Assembly (NCBI RefSeq): GCF_009362735.1
Contig: NZ_WHNP01000050.1
Coordinates: 1 to 56,317, forward strand
Length of the DNA stretch: 56,317 bases
Reading direction: 5' to 3'
Source of the DNA: Paraburkholderia franconis
GTDB lineage: Bacteria; Pseudomonadota; Gammaproteobacteria; Burkholderiales; Burkholderiaceae
Every line of letters begins with the position of its first letter. Within the stretch, counting starts at the first letter, position 1. The position numbers were made by a program, and so were the translations under genes. Positions 40,385-50,070 of this stretch are shown in pieces. The notes beneath the pieces are model-generated. The model was not told the DNA's origin and searched no databases. It saw only the letters and a program-made list of their open reading frames with translations.

Positions 40385-41983
40385 TCAGTGCGGAATCATC
40401 CCTTGCAGCACGTTCTGCTGCAGCCACACGAGAATGCCGAGCACGATCGTGAGCAGGATCGAATGCTTGAAGGTCTTCGCGAACACGTAGCCTTCCTTGC
40501 CTTTGAGATCGGTCGTCGCGACGCCCGTCGAGATGTTCTGCGGCGAGATCATCTTGCCCATCACGCCGCCCGACGAGTTGGTCGCGGCCATCAGCACGGG
40601 GTTGAGGTTCAGCTGATGCGCGGCCACGACTTGCAGGTTGCCGAACAGCGCGTTACCCGACGTATCGCTGCCCGACAGGAACACGGCCACCCAGCCGAGG
40701 AACGCCGACACCAGCGGGAAGAACGGGCCCACCGACGCGACGCCCAAACCCAGCGTGTAGTTCATCCCCGAGTAGTTCATCAGGTACGCGAGGCCGACGA
40801 TCGTCGCGACGGTCAGAATGGCGATCCGCGTCTGCACCCACGTATCGACGATCGCGCGTCCGAAGTCGGCCACCGACAGCCGCACGACCAGGGCCGTGAT
40901 GATGGCCGCGACGAGAATCGCGGTGCCCGTCGCGAGCGGCTGGAAGTCCCAGATCGCGCCGTAGGGCGTGTTGTACAGCGTGATGTAGACGGCCTTGTCG
41001 AGGCCCGGCCATGGGATCTTCACGTCGCCGATCAGGAAGATCTTCGCGATCGTCCAGATGATCACGACGGCCGACACGATCAGCCACGGATACCAGCCTT
41101 CGGCACCCGAGACCTTGCCGCGCGTCTCGTTCACGCGATCGACGTTGATGGCGAAAGCCGGGTCCGCGGCGGGACGCCAGACACGCAGGAACGCGATCGT
41201 GAGGATCAGCGAAACGAGCGACGACAGCACGTCCGTCAGGCTGTAGTTGATGTAGTTCGACGTGACGAACTGCGTCAGCGCGAAGCTGCCGCCCGACACG
41301 AGCAGCACCGGCCACACGCGCAGCATGTTGCGAAAGCCCGCATACACGCCAATCACGTAGAACGGCAGCAGCAGCGCGAAGAACGGCAACTGGCGACCGA
41401 CCATCTTGGCGAGCGCATCGGTGGGCAGGTGCGTGACGGCGCCGAGCACGGTGATCGGCACGCCGAGCGCGCCGAACGCGACGGGCGCCGTGTTGAAGAT
41501 CAGCGTAAAGGTGAGCGCTTCGAGCGTCGGGAAGCCGAGCAGGATCAGGAGCGAACTCGTGATCGCGATCGGCGTGCCGAAGCCTGAGATGCCTTCGAAC
41601 AGCGCGCCGAACGAAAAGCCGATCACGACGAGCACGATGCGCCGGTCGTTCGGCAGATTGTCGATCATCCACATGCGGAAGGCGGCGAAGCGTCCCGAAT
41701 ACTGCGCGATGTTGTAGAGCAGGATCGCGGTGAAGACGATCCACATCACGGGCCAGCAGGCGAATACGGCGCCCGCCGCGACCGAATTGAACGCGAGCCC
41801 GACGGGGAACTGCCAGCCGAAGATCGCGATAACGATACCGACGATCAGGCCAGCCAGCGACGCCTGCCACGCCGGCCGCCGCGCCCAGCCGAGCAGCGCA
41901 AGCACGACGACGATGGGTAGCACCGCGACGAGAAACGACGGCAGCAGCGAGTTGCCGATGGGAGTCAATAGCTGATGGAACAT
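40385..41983 (-). CDS. lldP: L-lactate permease
   Basis: A 532-aa inner-membrane permease of the LctP family importing L-lactate (also D-lactate or glycolate in homologues). About thirteen or fourteen helices. Characteristic segments are FGALFEGISGFGTPIAI near residue 125, FNTAPVAFGALGVPI near 163, FLSGSDTSGNALFGNLQ near 437 and ATNSSGGVMGKMISPQN near 462. ATG 41983 has AAGGAG five bases upstream; the GTG at 41986 is too close. Single gene with its own promoter and terminator. No lactate dehydrogenase gene lies nearby. Confidence 0.93.
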   Translation of the reverse strand: MFHQLLTPIGNSLLPSFLVAVLPIVVVLALLGWARRPAWQASLAGLIVGIVIAIFGWQFPVGLAFNSVAAGAVFACWPVMWIVFTAILLYNIAQYSGRFAAFRMWMIDNLPNDRRIVLVVIGFSFGALFEGISGFGTPIAITSSLLILLGFPTLEALTFTLIFNTAPVAFGALGVPITVLGAVTHLPTDALAKMVGRQLPFFALLLPFYVIGVYAGFRNMLRVWPVLLVSGGSFALTQFVTSNYINYSLTDVLSSLVSLILTIAFLRVWRPAADPAFAINVDRVNETRGKVSGAEGWYPWLIVSAVVIIWTIAKIFLIGDVKIPWPGLDKAVYITLYNTPYGAIWDFQPLATGTAILVAAIITALVVRLSVADFGRAIVDTWVQTRIAILTVATIVGLAYLMNYSGMNYTLGLGVASVGPFFPLVSAFLGWVAVFLSGSDTSGNALFGNLQVVAAHQLNLNPVLMAATNSSGGVMGKMISPQNISTGVATTDLKGKEGYVFAKTFKHSILLTIVLGILVWLQQNVLQGMIPH

Positions 41984-42141
41984 CACGTCTCCTTCGTTGT
42001 TGTTCGATTCGACGCGAAGACTGCACCTACGCGGCGAAGCAGCAGGGCTGGACGGATGAAGACGGCGACGGGCGCTGGATGTCGACGAAAAAACGCGCGG
42101 GGCGCCGGATCACGCAATTAAACAGGCGTTGCACTGGCACC

Positions 42142-42164
42142 CGCCAGCATAGATAGCGCTGGCG
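42142..42164. promoter_or_regulatory. Inverted repeat overlapping the lldP promoter, candidate operator
   Basis: CGCCAGC (42142-42148) faces GCTGGCG (42158-42164) with a 9-bp spacer. It covers the predicted -10 element and part of the spacer of the minus-strand lldP promoter. The bound regulator is unknown. Confidence 0.45.
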
Positions 42165-42175
42165 AATCCAGTCAA
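42146..42175 (-). promoter_or_regulatory. Predicted sigma-70 promoter of lldP
   Basis: On the minus strand: -35 TTGACT (42175-42170), 18-bp spacer, -10 TATGCT (42151-42146). Confidence 0.6.
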
Positions 42176-42314
42176 GCAGGGAAAACGAAGGAACGCATTG
42201 CGGGAATAGATGCGGGTGCTGCGTCGTAGCGGGCCCCCGCAGGGTGTCTGCGGCGCGGTCTGCTGTGCCGTGGCGCGTAATTCCGTCATCGGCGCGCGGG
42301 ACGGCGCGCGCCGC

Positions 42315-42944
42315 TCAATGCGAATGGCCGTGTCCGCCGCCGCCTCCCCAGTAGTGTCCGCCGCCACCGCCCCAGCCGGCGTGCGTGCCGCCCCAGGACC
42401 CATGGCCGCCGCCCCAGGTGCCGTGACTGCCGCCCCAGGTGCCATGCGCGCCGCCCCAGTACCCATGACCGCCCCAATAGCCGTGATGCCCCCAGTAGCC
42501 GTAATGACCGTGGCCGCCGCAACATCCTCCCCAGTACGCGAAGCTGAACGACACCGATGGCCACCAATAGCCCGGCCAGCCGTAGCCGTAGTACGGATAG
42601 GGGTACGGATAGGCATAGGGATAGGCGACCGGATAGTACGCAGGCGCGCCATAGACGGAAGCCGGCGCGACGTCATAGGCGGGCGGCGGCGCGTCGGGCG
42701 ACGAGCCGTCGGGCATCGCGAACTGCGCCTGTGCCGGAGGCTGCGATGTGTCGCCAGGGGAAACGGGAATCTCGGACAGCGTGGCTGCCGTCGGAACAGT
42801 GGAATAGGGGGGATACGCGGGGTAATACCCGTAGCCCGGATAGTAGCCGTACGGCGCGTAGTAGTAGCAGCCGGACAGCGCCCCGGACAACACCAGCACT
42901 GCAACGGCGCTGCCGACGCGCAACGTTGCATCGAGCGGTTTCAT
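42315..42944 (-). CDS. Gly/Trp/His/Tyr-rich repetitive lipoprotein
   Basis: A 209-aa predicted lipoprotein. The signal ends at lipobox ALSGC near residue 26. The mature chain starts with a Tyr/Pro/Gly-rich region (YYYAPYGYYPGYGYYPAYPP), passes through a Pro/Ala linker and a second Tyr/Pro block, and ends in about eight tandem units of the form W-G-G-x-H-G (residues about 140-209), finishing GGGHGHSH. No known enzyme domain is visible. The His/Gly tail may bind metal; low-complexity aromatic/Gly repeats may self-associate. ATG 42944 was chosen because the lipoprotein signal begins there and a GGAG motif precedes it. Confidence 0.75.
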   Translation of the reverse strand: MKPLDATLRVGSAVAVLVLSGALSGCYYYAPYGYYPGYGYYPAYPPYSTVPTAATLSEIPVSPGDTSQPPAQAQFAMPDGSSPDAPPPAYDVAPASVYGAPAYYPVAYPYAYPYPYPYYGYGWPGYWWPSVSFSFAYWGGCCGGHGHYGYWGHHGYWGGHGYWGGAHGTWGGSHGTWGGGHGSWGGTHAGWGGGGGHYWGGGGGHGHSH

Positions 42945-43306
42945 GACGTGCTCCTCGTTATCGCGCGGCATCACAGGCGGCGCGCGCTTTATCTATTGAG
43001 ATTACGTCAGGGCTACGTGCTGTACGTCACAAAGTGGTAACGGCGTATTTCACCGCAAGCGTGTTGCAGGACATGTCCGGCGCGTACGTGCGCGCCGGAC
43101 TCTGTCCATCTCCCTTCGGCTTTCGAGCGTCACGCGTACAGCGAGTGCGTGGGTTCGAGGCCGTTTGCCCGCATCGCCTTCGATGGCGATTTGTCGTATT
43201 CCGGATTGCGCTCCGCTGAGACTATCTGGATCGCGGCAGCGATCGCGATGGCGCGTCAGCTACACGCTCGAGTTCGATTCAGTCCTGCTGAAAGAGCGAA
43301 CGCGGC
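42945..43306. other. Intergenic region between two minus-strand lipoprotein genes
   Basis: A 362-bp gap. It contains a perfect 10-bp inverted repeat (listed separately) and a smaller hairpin (ATCGCC/GGCGAT near 43168-43190). No gene is convincing. Confidence 0.6.
43075..43100. repeat. Perfect 10-bp inverted repeat
   Basis: GTCCGGCGCG (43075-43084) and CGCGCCGGAC (43091-43100) around TACGTG. No T-run follows on either strand. It may be a protein-binding site or a Rho-assisted stop for the OsmB-like gene, but neither is shown. Confidence 0.6.
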
Positions 43307-43519
43307 TTACTTGCCGACCTGGTTGCCGATCACGCCGCCGACAGCCGCGCCACCAAGCGTCGACAGCGCGTTGCCGCCGATCGCCGCGCCCGCTGCGCCG
43401 CCCACGCCCGCGCCGATTGCGGTATCGCGTTGTCGCCGGGTCATGCCGTCGCACGCGGAAAGACTCGTCACCACGGCTACCAGCGTGGCCAGCGCACCGA
43501 TTCGATGGAACGTTCTCAT
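43307..43519 (-). CDS. OsmB-like glycine-zipper lipoprotein
   Basis: A 70-aa lipoprotein with signal and lipobox SLSAC (Cys23), then TRRQRDTAIGAGVGG and a glycine-zipper segment (GGAAGAAIGG, GGAAVGGVIGNQ). This is the pattern of the OsmB/YmgG-type outer-membrane lipoproteins induced by osmotic or stationary-phase stress. Small GxxxG proteins can oligomerise in membranes. It is preceded by a GGGAG RBS. Function in this organism unknown. Confidence 0.85.
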   Translation of the reverse strand: MRTFHRIGALATLVAVVTSLSACDGMTRRQRDTAIGAGVGGAAGAAIGGNALSTLGGAAVGGVIGNQVGK

Positions 43520-43855
43520 GATTGCGACTCCCTTCTCTCTTCTATCAATGGGACACGCAAGTTGCGCTCCCGCTCAGTTGATTCGTTGGATTCGATGGTA
43601 TCGCCGCGCGCCGTTTCTGTTTGTATGGGCTTGTCAGTAAAGTGTCCGTTTCGTAATCAAATGTTTCCCCAAAAGTTTTCCCTCGCTGGTGGCTCTTTCG
43701 TGCATGGAACTTCCCCATGCCGTGCTCGCAAAAACACGCGGCGCGCGATAAAAGCGGACGAAAAAAAGCCCGCCATCGATGAGGCGGGCTTCGCGTTCCA
43801 CGAACGCCGCGACGCGGCGCCCGACAGATGTTGCGCTGACGGCAGCGCTGCGCGA
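43520..43855. other. Gap between thiC and the OsmB-like gene
   Basis: A 336-bp gap containing the thiC terminator on its right side and, presumably, the promoter of the OsmB-like gene in the AT-richer stretch 43610-43700. No gene seen. Confidence 0.6.
43761..43791 (-). terminator. Intrinsic terminator of thiC
   Basis: On the minus strand AGCCCGCC (43790-43783) pairs with GGCGGGCT (43774-43767), followed by T7. It lies about 65 bp after the thiC stop. Confidence 0.95.
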
Positions 43856-45787
<1,932 letters not shown>

Positions 45788-45898
45788 GCGTCTCTCCATG
45801 CAAATGTGGGGCGATACAGCTACGCAGGAGAACGAGACGGAGGGGAAGTTGGCCGGGTTCGCGCGAGGAAGGTGACATCAGGTGAAGCGGCGAACCCG

Positions 45899-46010
45899 AA
45901 CGCTTCCCTGCGCTGGCATTATCCAGATCAGGTTCAAAGGGTATTTCTCACCCACGCCGTACGCCCCCCGTTTTGCTCCTCGGCGACGCACAACGCAGGA
46001 CCCCCGCGTT
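45899..46010 (-). ncRNA. TPP riboswitch (THI element) of thiC
   Basis: On the minus strand the highly conserved core ACCCTTTGAACCTGATCTGG, followed by ATAATGCCAGCG and AGGGAAGCG, is plainly present, with TGAGAAATACCC just before it. The closing P1 stem pairs AACGC (46010-46006) with GCGTT (45903-45899). Between them is the expected GGGGG.CC segment. The aptamer ends about 110 nt before the thiC start; without a terminator-like hairpin and T-run in that stretch, control of translation initiation is the likely mode (inference). Confidence 0.97.
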
Positions 46011-46020
46011 AGCAGCGCAC

Positions 46021-46050
46021 ACAATAACCTGGCGGGATGGGGTTTGGCAA
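46021..46050 (-). promoter_or_regulatory. Predicted thiC promoter
   Basis: On the minus strand: -35 TTGCCA (46050-46045), 18-bp spacer, -10 TATTGT (46026-46021). The expected start near 46014 falls just before the first base of the riboswitch aptamer. Confidence 0.6.
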
Positions 46051-46317
46051 CACATCTCAAAATTGAAGGCGCGTGCGGAAGCGCAAGGCTTTCGATCAGC
46101 TAATAGCCGCGCCACGCCGGGCTTTCGTCGTGTTCGCGCTGCTCGTGCGTACCGCGCATCGAGCCAGTCTGTTATCTCATAAATACGGGAAAGACCTCAT
46201 CCCCGAGTGAATTTCCATCGCCCATATTCAAGATTGCCCGAAGGGAGCCGTTAGACCGGTTCACGGCGGGCAATTGATCAGTCTGCCTAACAAAAATCAA
46301 TTCAAACGGAGAGTGCA

Positions 46318-46779
46318 ATGAAAACATCGAAGCTGGCAGTCGATCTGCTCGGCGGATGCGTTGTCGCGGCAGGGCTGGCCGCGCCGCTGGCGGCCGCTGC
46401 GGCGCAGTTTTCAACGGGCGGGACCATCACGTTCACAGGCGCGATCGTTGCGCCGTCGTACGGCATCGCGACTTCCACATCAGAAAAGTCTCAAGGATTC
46501 CGTACTGATGTGCCGTCAGATAGGAATGCGTCGACGGTCGATGTCAAGTTCACGCCCGCGCCCCATACGTCGACGGCTGCGCATGTCTATGTGCTGGTGA
46601 ACACGGCGTCGGGCGTCGCGACTCCGCGCACGCTGACCACGCGCTTCATCGACAACGCAAAGCGCGCCGCGCCGCAGGCGGGCACGCAGTTCAGCATGGG
46701 TCGGGCGGGCGGCACGCTGTCGATCGCGAGCGGCGCAGTGGGCGAGAGCGCGGTGACGGTGGTGGTGAGCTACGACTGA
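46318..46779 (+). CDS. Small secreted protein with fimbrial-subunit-like N-terminus, function unknown
   Basis: A 153-aa protein with a Sec signal peptide (AAGLAAPLAAAAA, cleavage near residue 30). The mature part begins FSTGGTITFTGAIVAPSYGI, which recalls the first strand of pilin-type or spore-coat-U-like beta-sandwich subunits, and ends with a beta-strand pattern (GESAVTVVVSYD) similar to fimbrial C-termini. The cysteines typical of type 1 pilins are missing and no chaperone or usher gene lies nearby. GGAGAG precedes ATG 46318. The link to fimbriae is a weak inference. Confidence 0.7.
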   Translation: MKTSKLAVDLLGGCVVAAGLAAPLAAAAAQFSTGGTITFTGAIVAPSYGIATSTSEKSQGFRTDVPSDRNASTVDVKFTPAPHTSTAAHVYVLVNTASGVATPRTLTTRFIDNAKRAAPQAGTQFSMGRAGGTLSIASGAVGESAVTVVVSYD

Positions 46780-47212
46780 GCGCGCATCGCAGCGTGCTCG
46801 ACGTCACGCGGGCGGCGACGGATGCCGCCCGTGTCGTCTCTATATCGGTCTTCGGCACGCCGACAAAGCGGACAAAACCCTCGCGCAAAGCGCGCGCGTT
46901 TTCTCGCCAGCTGGTTTCGTCCCGCTTGCAACGAAAGTTACGATTCTCTTGCCGAAGGGTCGCCCGGATACTGCATAATGCACGGCGGCGCGTCTGCTCG
47001 CGCCCGTTGGCCGCTGTCGATGCAATCTGCATCACGAAGGCCATCAATTCGCGCCATTGACATGGTGCTTCCGTTGCCGATTGACGGCTTTCGACTGCCG
47101 CTTACCGTTCTACTGCCATGCCCGCCCGCTTTGCCCCTCATGCCGTGTCGTTGACGCGGCGTCTGCCGTCCTGTTCGTGGCTGTTCTGCGGGGCTGTGGC
47201 GCCATCACCGGC
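46780..47212. other. Intergenic region upstream of an EamA transporter
   Basis: A 433-bp gap. CATAAT at 46974-46979 with TTGCCG at 46949-46954 is a possible promoter, though the 19-bp spacer is long. The -10 lies inside the palindrome TGCATAATGCA (46972-46982). Open frames here lack RBS and homology that I can recognise. The open frame of the next gene extends back to 47057 but looks non-coding before 47213. Confidence 0.5.
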
Positions 47213-48160
47213 ATGGGCGGGCTGAACGTGGCGCTGAATCTCCCCGACCGTTTTCCGTTTCGCCTGCCTCAATCCCACGGTGGACAGATCGCGCTCGCGC
47301 TCGGCGTCGTCTATATCGTTTGGGGCTCGACCTATCTGGCCGTGCACGTCGCGCTCGGCTCGTTCCCGCCGCTGCTGATGTCGGGGCTGCGCAACTTTTT
47401 CGCGGGCGTCGGGCTCTTCATCTTCGCGATGCGGCGCAAGCCCGTCTGGCCGCCCGTCGCGGAAATCCGCAATGCGGGCCTCGTCGGCACGATGCTCGTC
47501 GGGCTGTCGAGCGGCATGCTCGCGTATGGGATGCGCACCGTCGGCACGGGCACGGCGGCCGTGATGGTCGCGACCGTGCCGCTCTTCGCGACCGTCATCG
47601 CAGCGGTCGCGGGACGCAAGATCGCGAGGGTCGAATGGTTCGCCGTCGGGCTGGGGCTCGTCGGCATCGCGATTCTCAGCCACGGCGACCAGGCGGCGGG
47701 CTCGGCGGGCGGCAGTCTCGCGATCCTGTGCGGCGCGCTCTTCTGGGCGGGCGGCGCGCATCTCGCGTCACGGCTGAAGCTGCCGTCCGATCTCTTCCTG
47801 TCGACCGCGCTGCAGATCGGCCTCGGCGGTGCGATGTCGACGATGGTCGCGTGGCTCTCCGGCGAGCGGATGATGGACATTCACTTCCTGCCCGTGCTGG
47901 CGTTCGTGTATCTGATGCTGATCGGCACGATGGCCGCCTACGTCGCATATGGCTTTCTGATCCGCCACACGAGCCCGATCATCGCCAGCAGTTGCATGTA
48001 CGTGAACCCTGTCGTCGCCGTGGCGCTGGGCGCGCTGCTGCTCGGCGAGCCCGTGACGCGCTCGACGGTCATCGCGACGGCCGTGATTCTGGCGAGCGTC
48101 GGCATGTCGTTCTGGTTCGACTACCGGCGGCGCGGCACGGCGCAAAGCGGCGCATTGTAA
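47213..48160 (+). CDS. EamA/DMT-family transporter, YedA-like
   Basis: A 315-aa inner-membrane protein with ten predicted helices. The family opening VYIVWGSTYLAVHVAL (near residue 30) and PLLMSGLRNFFAG, then MVATVPLFATVIAAV, and repeat 2 with YVNPVVAVALGALLLGEPV near the end are typical of YedA/RhaT-like exporters. The start was set at ATG 47213, where a transmembrane protein of normal length begins; 52 extra residues from 47057 would be Cys/Pro-rich and unlike the family. The last residues (AQSGAL) come from the first copy of a 15-bp repeat. Substrate unknown. Confidence 0.85.
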   Translation: MGGLNVALNLPDRFPFRLPQSHGGQIALALGVVYIVWGSTYLAVHVALGSFPPLLMSGLRNFFAGVGLFIFAMRRKPVWPPVAEIRNAGLVGTMLVGLSSGMLAYGMRTVGTGTAAVMVATVPLFATVIAAVAGRKIARVEWFAVGLGLVGIAILSHGDQAAGSAGGSLAILCGALFWAGGAHLASRLKLPSDLFLSTALQIGLGGAMSTMVAWLSGERMMDIHFLPVLAFVYLMLIGTMAAYVAYGFLIRHTSPIIASSCMYVNPVVAVALGALLLGEPVTRSTVIATAVILASVGMSFWFDYRRRGTAQSGAL

Positions 48161-48186
48161 AGCGGCGCATCGTAAAGCGGCGCGCG
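48142..48186. repeat. Three tandem 15-bp repeats spanning the end of the EamA gene
   Basis: Units GCAAAGCGGCGCATT, GTAAAGCGGCGCATC and GTAAAGCGGCGCGCG. The stop codon TAA of the EamA gene lies at the junction of units 1 and 2, so the first unit is coding and the others are not. Confidence 0.85.
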
Positions 48187-48700
48187 ACGTCACCTGACGC
48201 GCGCGCCACGCCATGCGGTGGTTGCCGCCGAAGCGCCGACAGCCCGTTGCTTGCGCAGCGGCAAGCGCACGCCGGAAACGCATCGGGTCACGGGAAAGCG
48301 CCTCGGGTAAGACGTGCAAGACGCCATGTAAAGTTGCGTCGCGCACGAACCAGACATGCCGCAGCCCGCCAGGCATCCGCGAAAAATTCCGATCGCCTTC
48401 ACACCCCACAAAGCGCCAGATCCTTTATTCGTCCATCGTAAGTAATAGGCGATGCGGCACGCCGATTGCTGTCGATATTCGTCCAATCGATGTCGGCAAG
48501 CGAGCCGAAGCGCGCTGTCCGGCCTCCGGGACAAGCGGGCGCGCCGCGAAGGCGAACGTGCCGGCGCGCGGCATCGACATAGCGACGGTACTGCAGCGAT
48601 ACCAGAAGCGACACGGCAGCGTCGACAACGAATGGCCGCATCGGCGCAGGCGGCAAGCCACAGATCAACGGGTTCAAGCCCAATCAGGGAGAGGTGGCAA
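48161..48700. other. Intergenic region before the DUF4397 lipoprotein
   Basis: A 540-bp gap. After the 15-bp repeats it contains a small hairpin (GCTTGC/GCAAGC near 48250-48270) and an AT-richer patch around 48415-48450 that may be part of a promoter. Open frames on both strands are unconvincing. Confidence 0.5.
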
Positions 48701-49489
48701 ATGAAGGTTATCCGGACCATGGCCGCGCTGACGTGCGCGGCTGCGCTGATGACGGCGTGCGGAGGCAGCTCCAACGATGTCGGCAAGGAAGTCGGCTTGC
48801 AGAACCCGTTGATCCATTTCGTGCACGCGATTCCGAGCGGGCCGACCGTCGACTTCCTCGTGAACGGCGGCGCGTTGCAGAAGGGCATCTCGTACAAGAA
48901 CGTGACGAACTTCGCGAATATCAATACGGGGCAGACGTCGGTTGCCTATGCGCTGACAGGCACGACGACGCCGCTCGCGAGCGGCTCGTTTCCCGATGTC
49001 GCGAAAGGCCACGAATATACGGTGATTGCCGTGCCCGGCTCGACGGGGCCGGACATGGGCCTGATCGACGATCCGTTCGACAAGGGGCTGCTGTCGAACA
49101 GCGCGCGCGTGCGGGCATTCAACGCATCGGTGAACGCGAGCAATCTCGACCTGTATCTGGTGCCGTCGAACAACACCAACATCGCGAACGTGAGCCCGTC
49201 GATGGCGGGCGTGTCGTTCAAGAACGCGGTGCCGCCAAGCGGGCAGGACTCGATCTACGTATCGGGCGGCTCATACGTGCTGATCGCGACGCCGGCGGGC
49301 ACCAAGACCACGATCTTCCAGTCGAGCGCGTTCGATCTCGCGAACAACGCGGACTGGCTGGTGACGTCCGTGCCCATCGGCGGCGCAGTGACCCAGTTGC
49401 TGCCGAATCAGATTCACTTGCTGGTGGCGCAAGGAGGCAACACGTCGCAACCCGCGCTCGAGCTGACGAACTCGTTGAATGGCCAGTAG
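48701..49489 (+). CDS. DUF4397 domain lipoprotein
   Basis: A 262-aa protein with a lipoprotein signal (lipobox LMTAC, Cys20) followed by GGSSNDVGKE. The mature chain is a DUF4397-type all-beta protein in two similar parts: IHFVHAIPSGPTVDFLVNGG near residue 34 and VRAFNASVNASNLDLYLVPS near 135, each followed by Ser/Thr/Gly-rich strands. DUF4397 proteins are exported and of unknown function. GGGAGAGG lies about six bases before ATG 48701, fixing the start. A strong terminator follows. Confidence 0.88.
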   Translation: MKVIRTMAALTCAAALMTACGGSSNDVGKEVGLQNPLIHFVHAIPSGPTVDFLVNGGALQKGISYKNVTNFANINTGQTSVAYALTGTTTPLASGSFPDVAKGHEYTVIAVPGSTGPDMGLIDDPFDKGLLSNSARVRAFNASVNASNLDLYLVPSNNTNIANVSPSMAGVSFKNAVPPSGQDSIYVSGGSYVLIATPAGTKTTIFQSSAFDLANNADWLVTSVPIGGAVTQLLPNQIHLLVAQGGNTSQPALELTNSLNGQ

Positions 49490-49552
49490 ATCAACGGACA
49501 CAGCGCGGGCACAGGCAGGTCTTTTGACGAAGCGGTAGAGGCGGGAAAAAAC

Positions 49553-49592
49553 ACGGCGGCTCATGCAAATGAGCCGCCGTTCTGTTTGTTTT
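49553..49592. terminator. Bidirectional terminator between DUF4397 and entericidin genes
   Basis: ACGGCGGCTCAT (49553-49564) and ATGAGCCGCCGT (49569-49580) pair perfectly over 12 bp around GCAA. TCTGTTTGTTTT follows on the plus strand and a T6 run follows on the minus strand. Confidence 0.95.
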
Positions 49593-49632
49593 GCTGTCGT
49601 GCGGTTGCGCCGCGCGCAGCGTAGGGCAGCGC

Positions 49633-49773
49633 TTAATCCGAATGCTTCTCTGCCGAGTTCGTGATCGCGTGACCACCCTTCGAGATATCCTGGCCTGCGC
49701 CGGCGACGGTATTGCAGGCCGCGAGCGTCGCCGTGCCGGCGAGCAACAAGAGTGCGATGAGTCGTCGAGTCAT
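49633..49773 (-). CDS. Entericidin A/B family lipoprotein
   Basis: A 46-aa lipoprotein: hydrophobic signal RRLIALLLLAG, lipobox TLAAC near residue 20, then NTVAGAGQDISKGGHAITNSAE, the classical entericidin core. Entericidins are small antidote/toxin-type lipoproteins induced in stationary phase or stress; most copies outside enterobacteria are of unknown role. GGGAGAGAG precedes ATG 49773; a longer open frame to 49872 has no signal peptide at its start. It may be co-regulated with the neighbouring stress genes. Confidence 0.92.
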   Translation of the reverse strand: MTRRLIALLLLAGTATLAACNTVAGAGQDISKGGHAITNSAEKHSD

Positions 49774-50070
49774 GGGTTCTCTCTCCCTATCAGGTACGCG
49801 CACGAACGCGTCGAAGTGCACGCAGAAACGCGTCGGTCGATTCGCGCTTGCCGGCCTGTGCCGATTCGACATCCGGCCGTGCCCGGCGCGCGCGCGTTGT
49901 TGTCGACCGGGGCATCACACCAGCCGATCCGGTCTGATTCCATGGTAAGGGACGCATGACCGTGCTGCTGTCAGTCACGCTACGAATTTCGTGTCGGCGC
50001 AATCCTACGCAGCGAAGCGCTGACCAGGCGCTCACCAGGCGCTGACGCTATGCATCAGGAACGCAGCGCA

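Larger units (their letters stand above)
41984..42314. other. Upstream region of lldP
   Basis: A 331-bp gap with the lldP promoter and inverted repeat (listed separately). The 160-bp leader between promoter and start codon shows nothing I can assign. The Gly-rich lipoprotein gene ends at the far side. Confidence 0.6.
45788..46317. other. Divergent control region of thiC and a small secreted protein gene
   Basis: A 530-bp gap with the TPP riboswitch and thiC promoter on the left. The right half (46080-46317) probably carries the promoter of the secreted protein gene, but I see no clear -35/-10 pair. Confidence 0.7.

Noticed and set aside
40175..41587. 470-codon plus-strand frame opposite lldP
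   Set aside because: It starts within the EamA promoter region, runs through the lldP terminator and its repeats, and is an Arg/Gln/His-rich antisense shadow.
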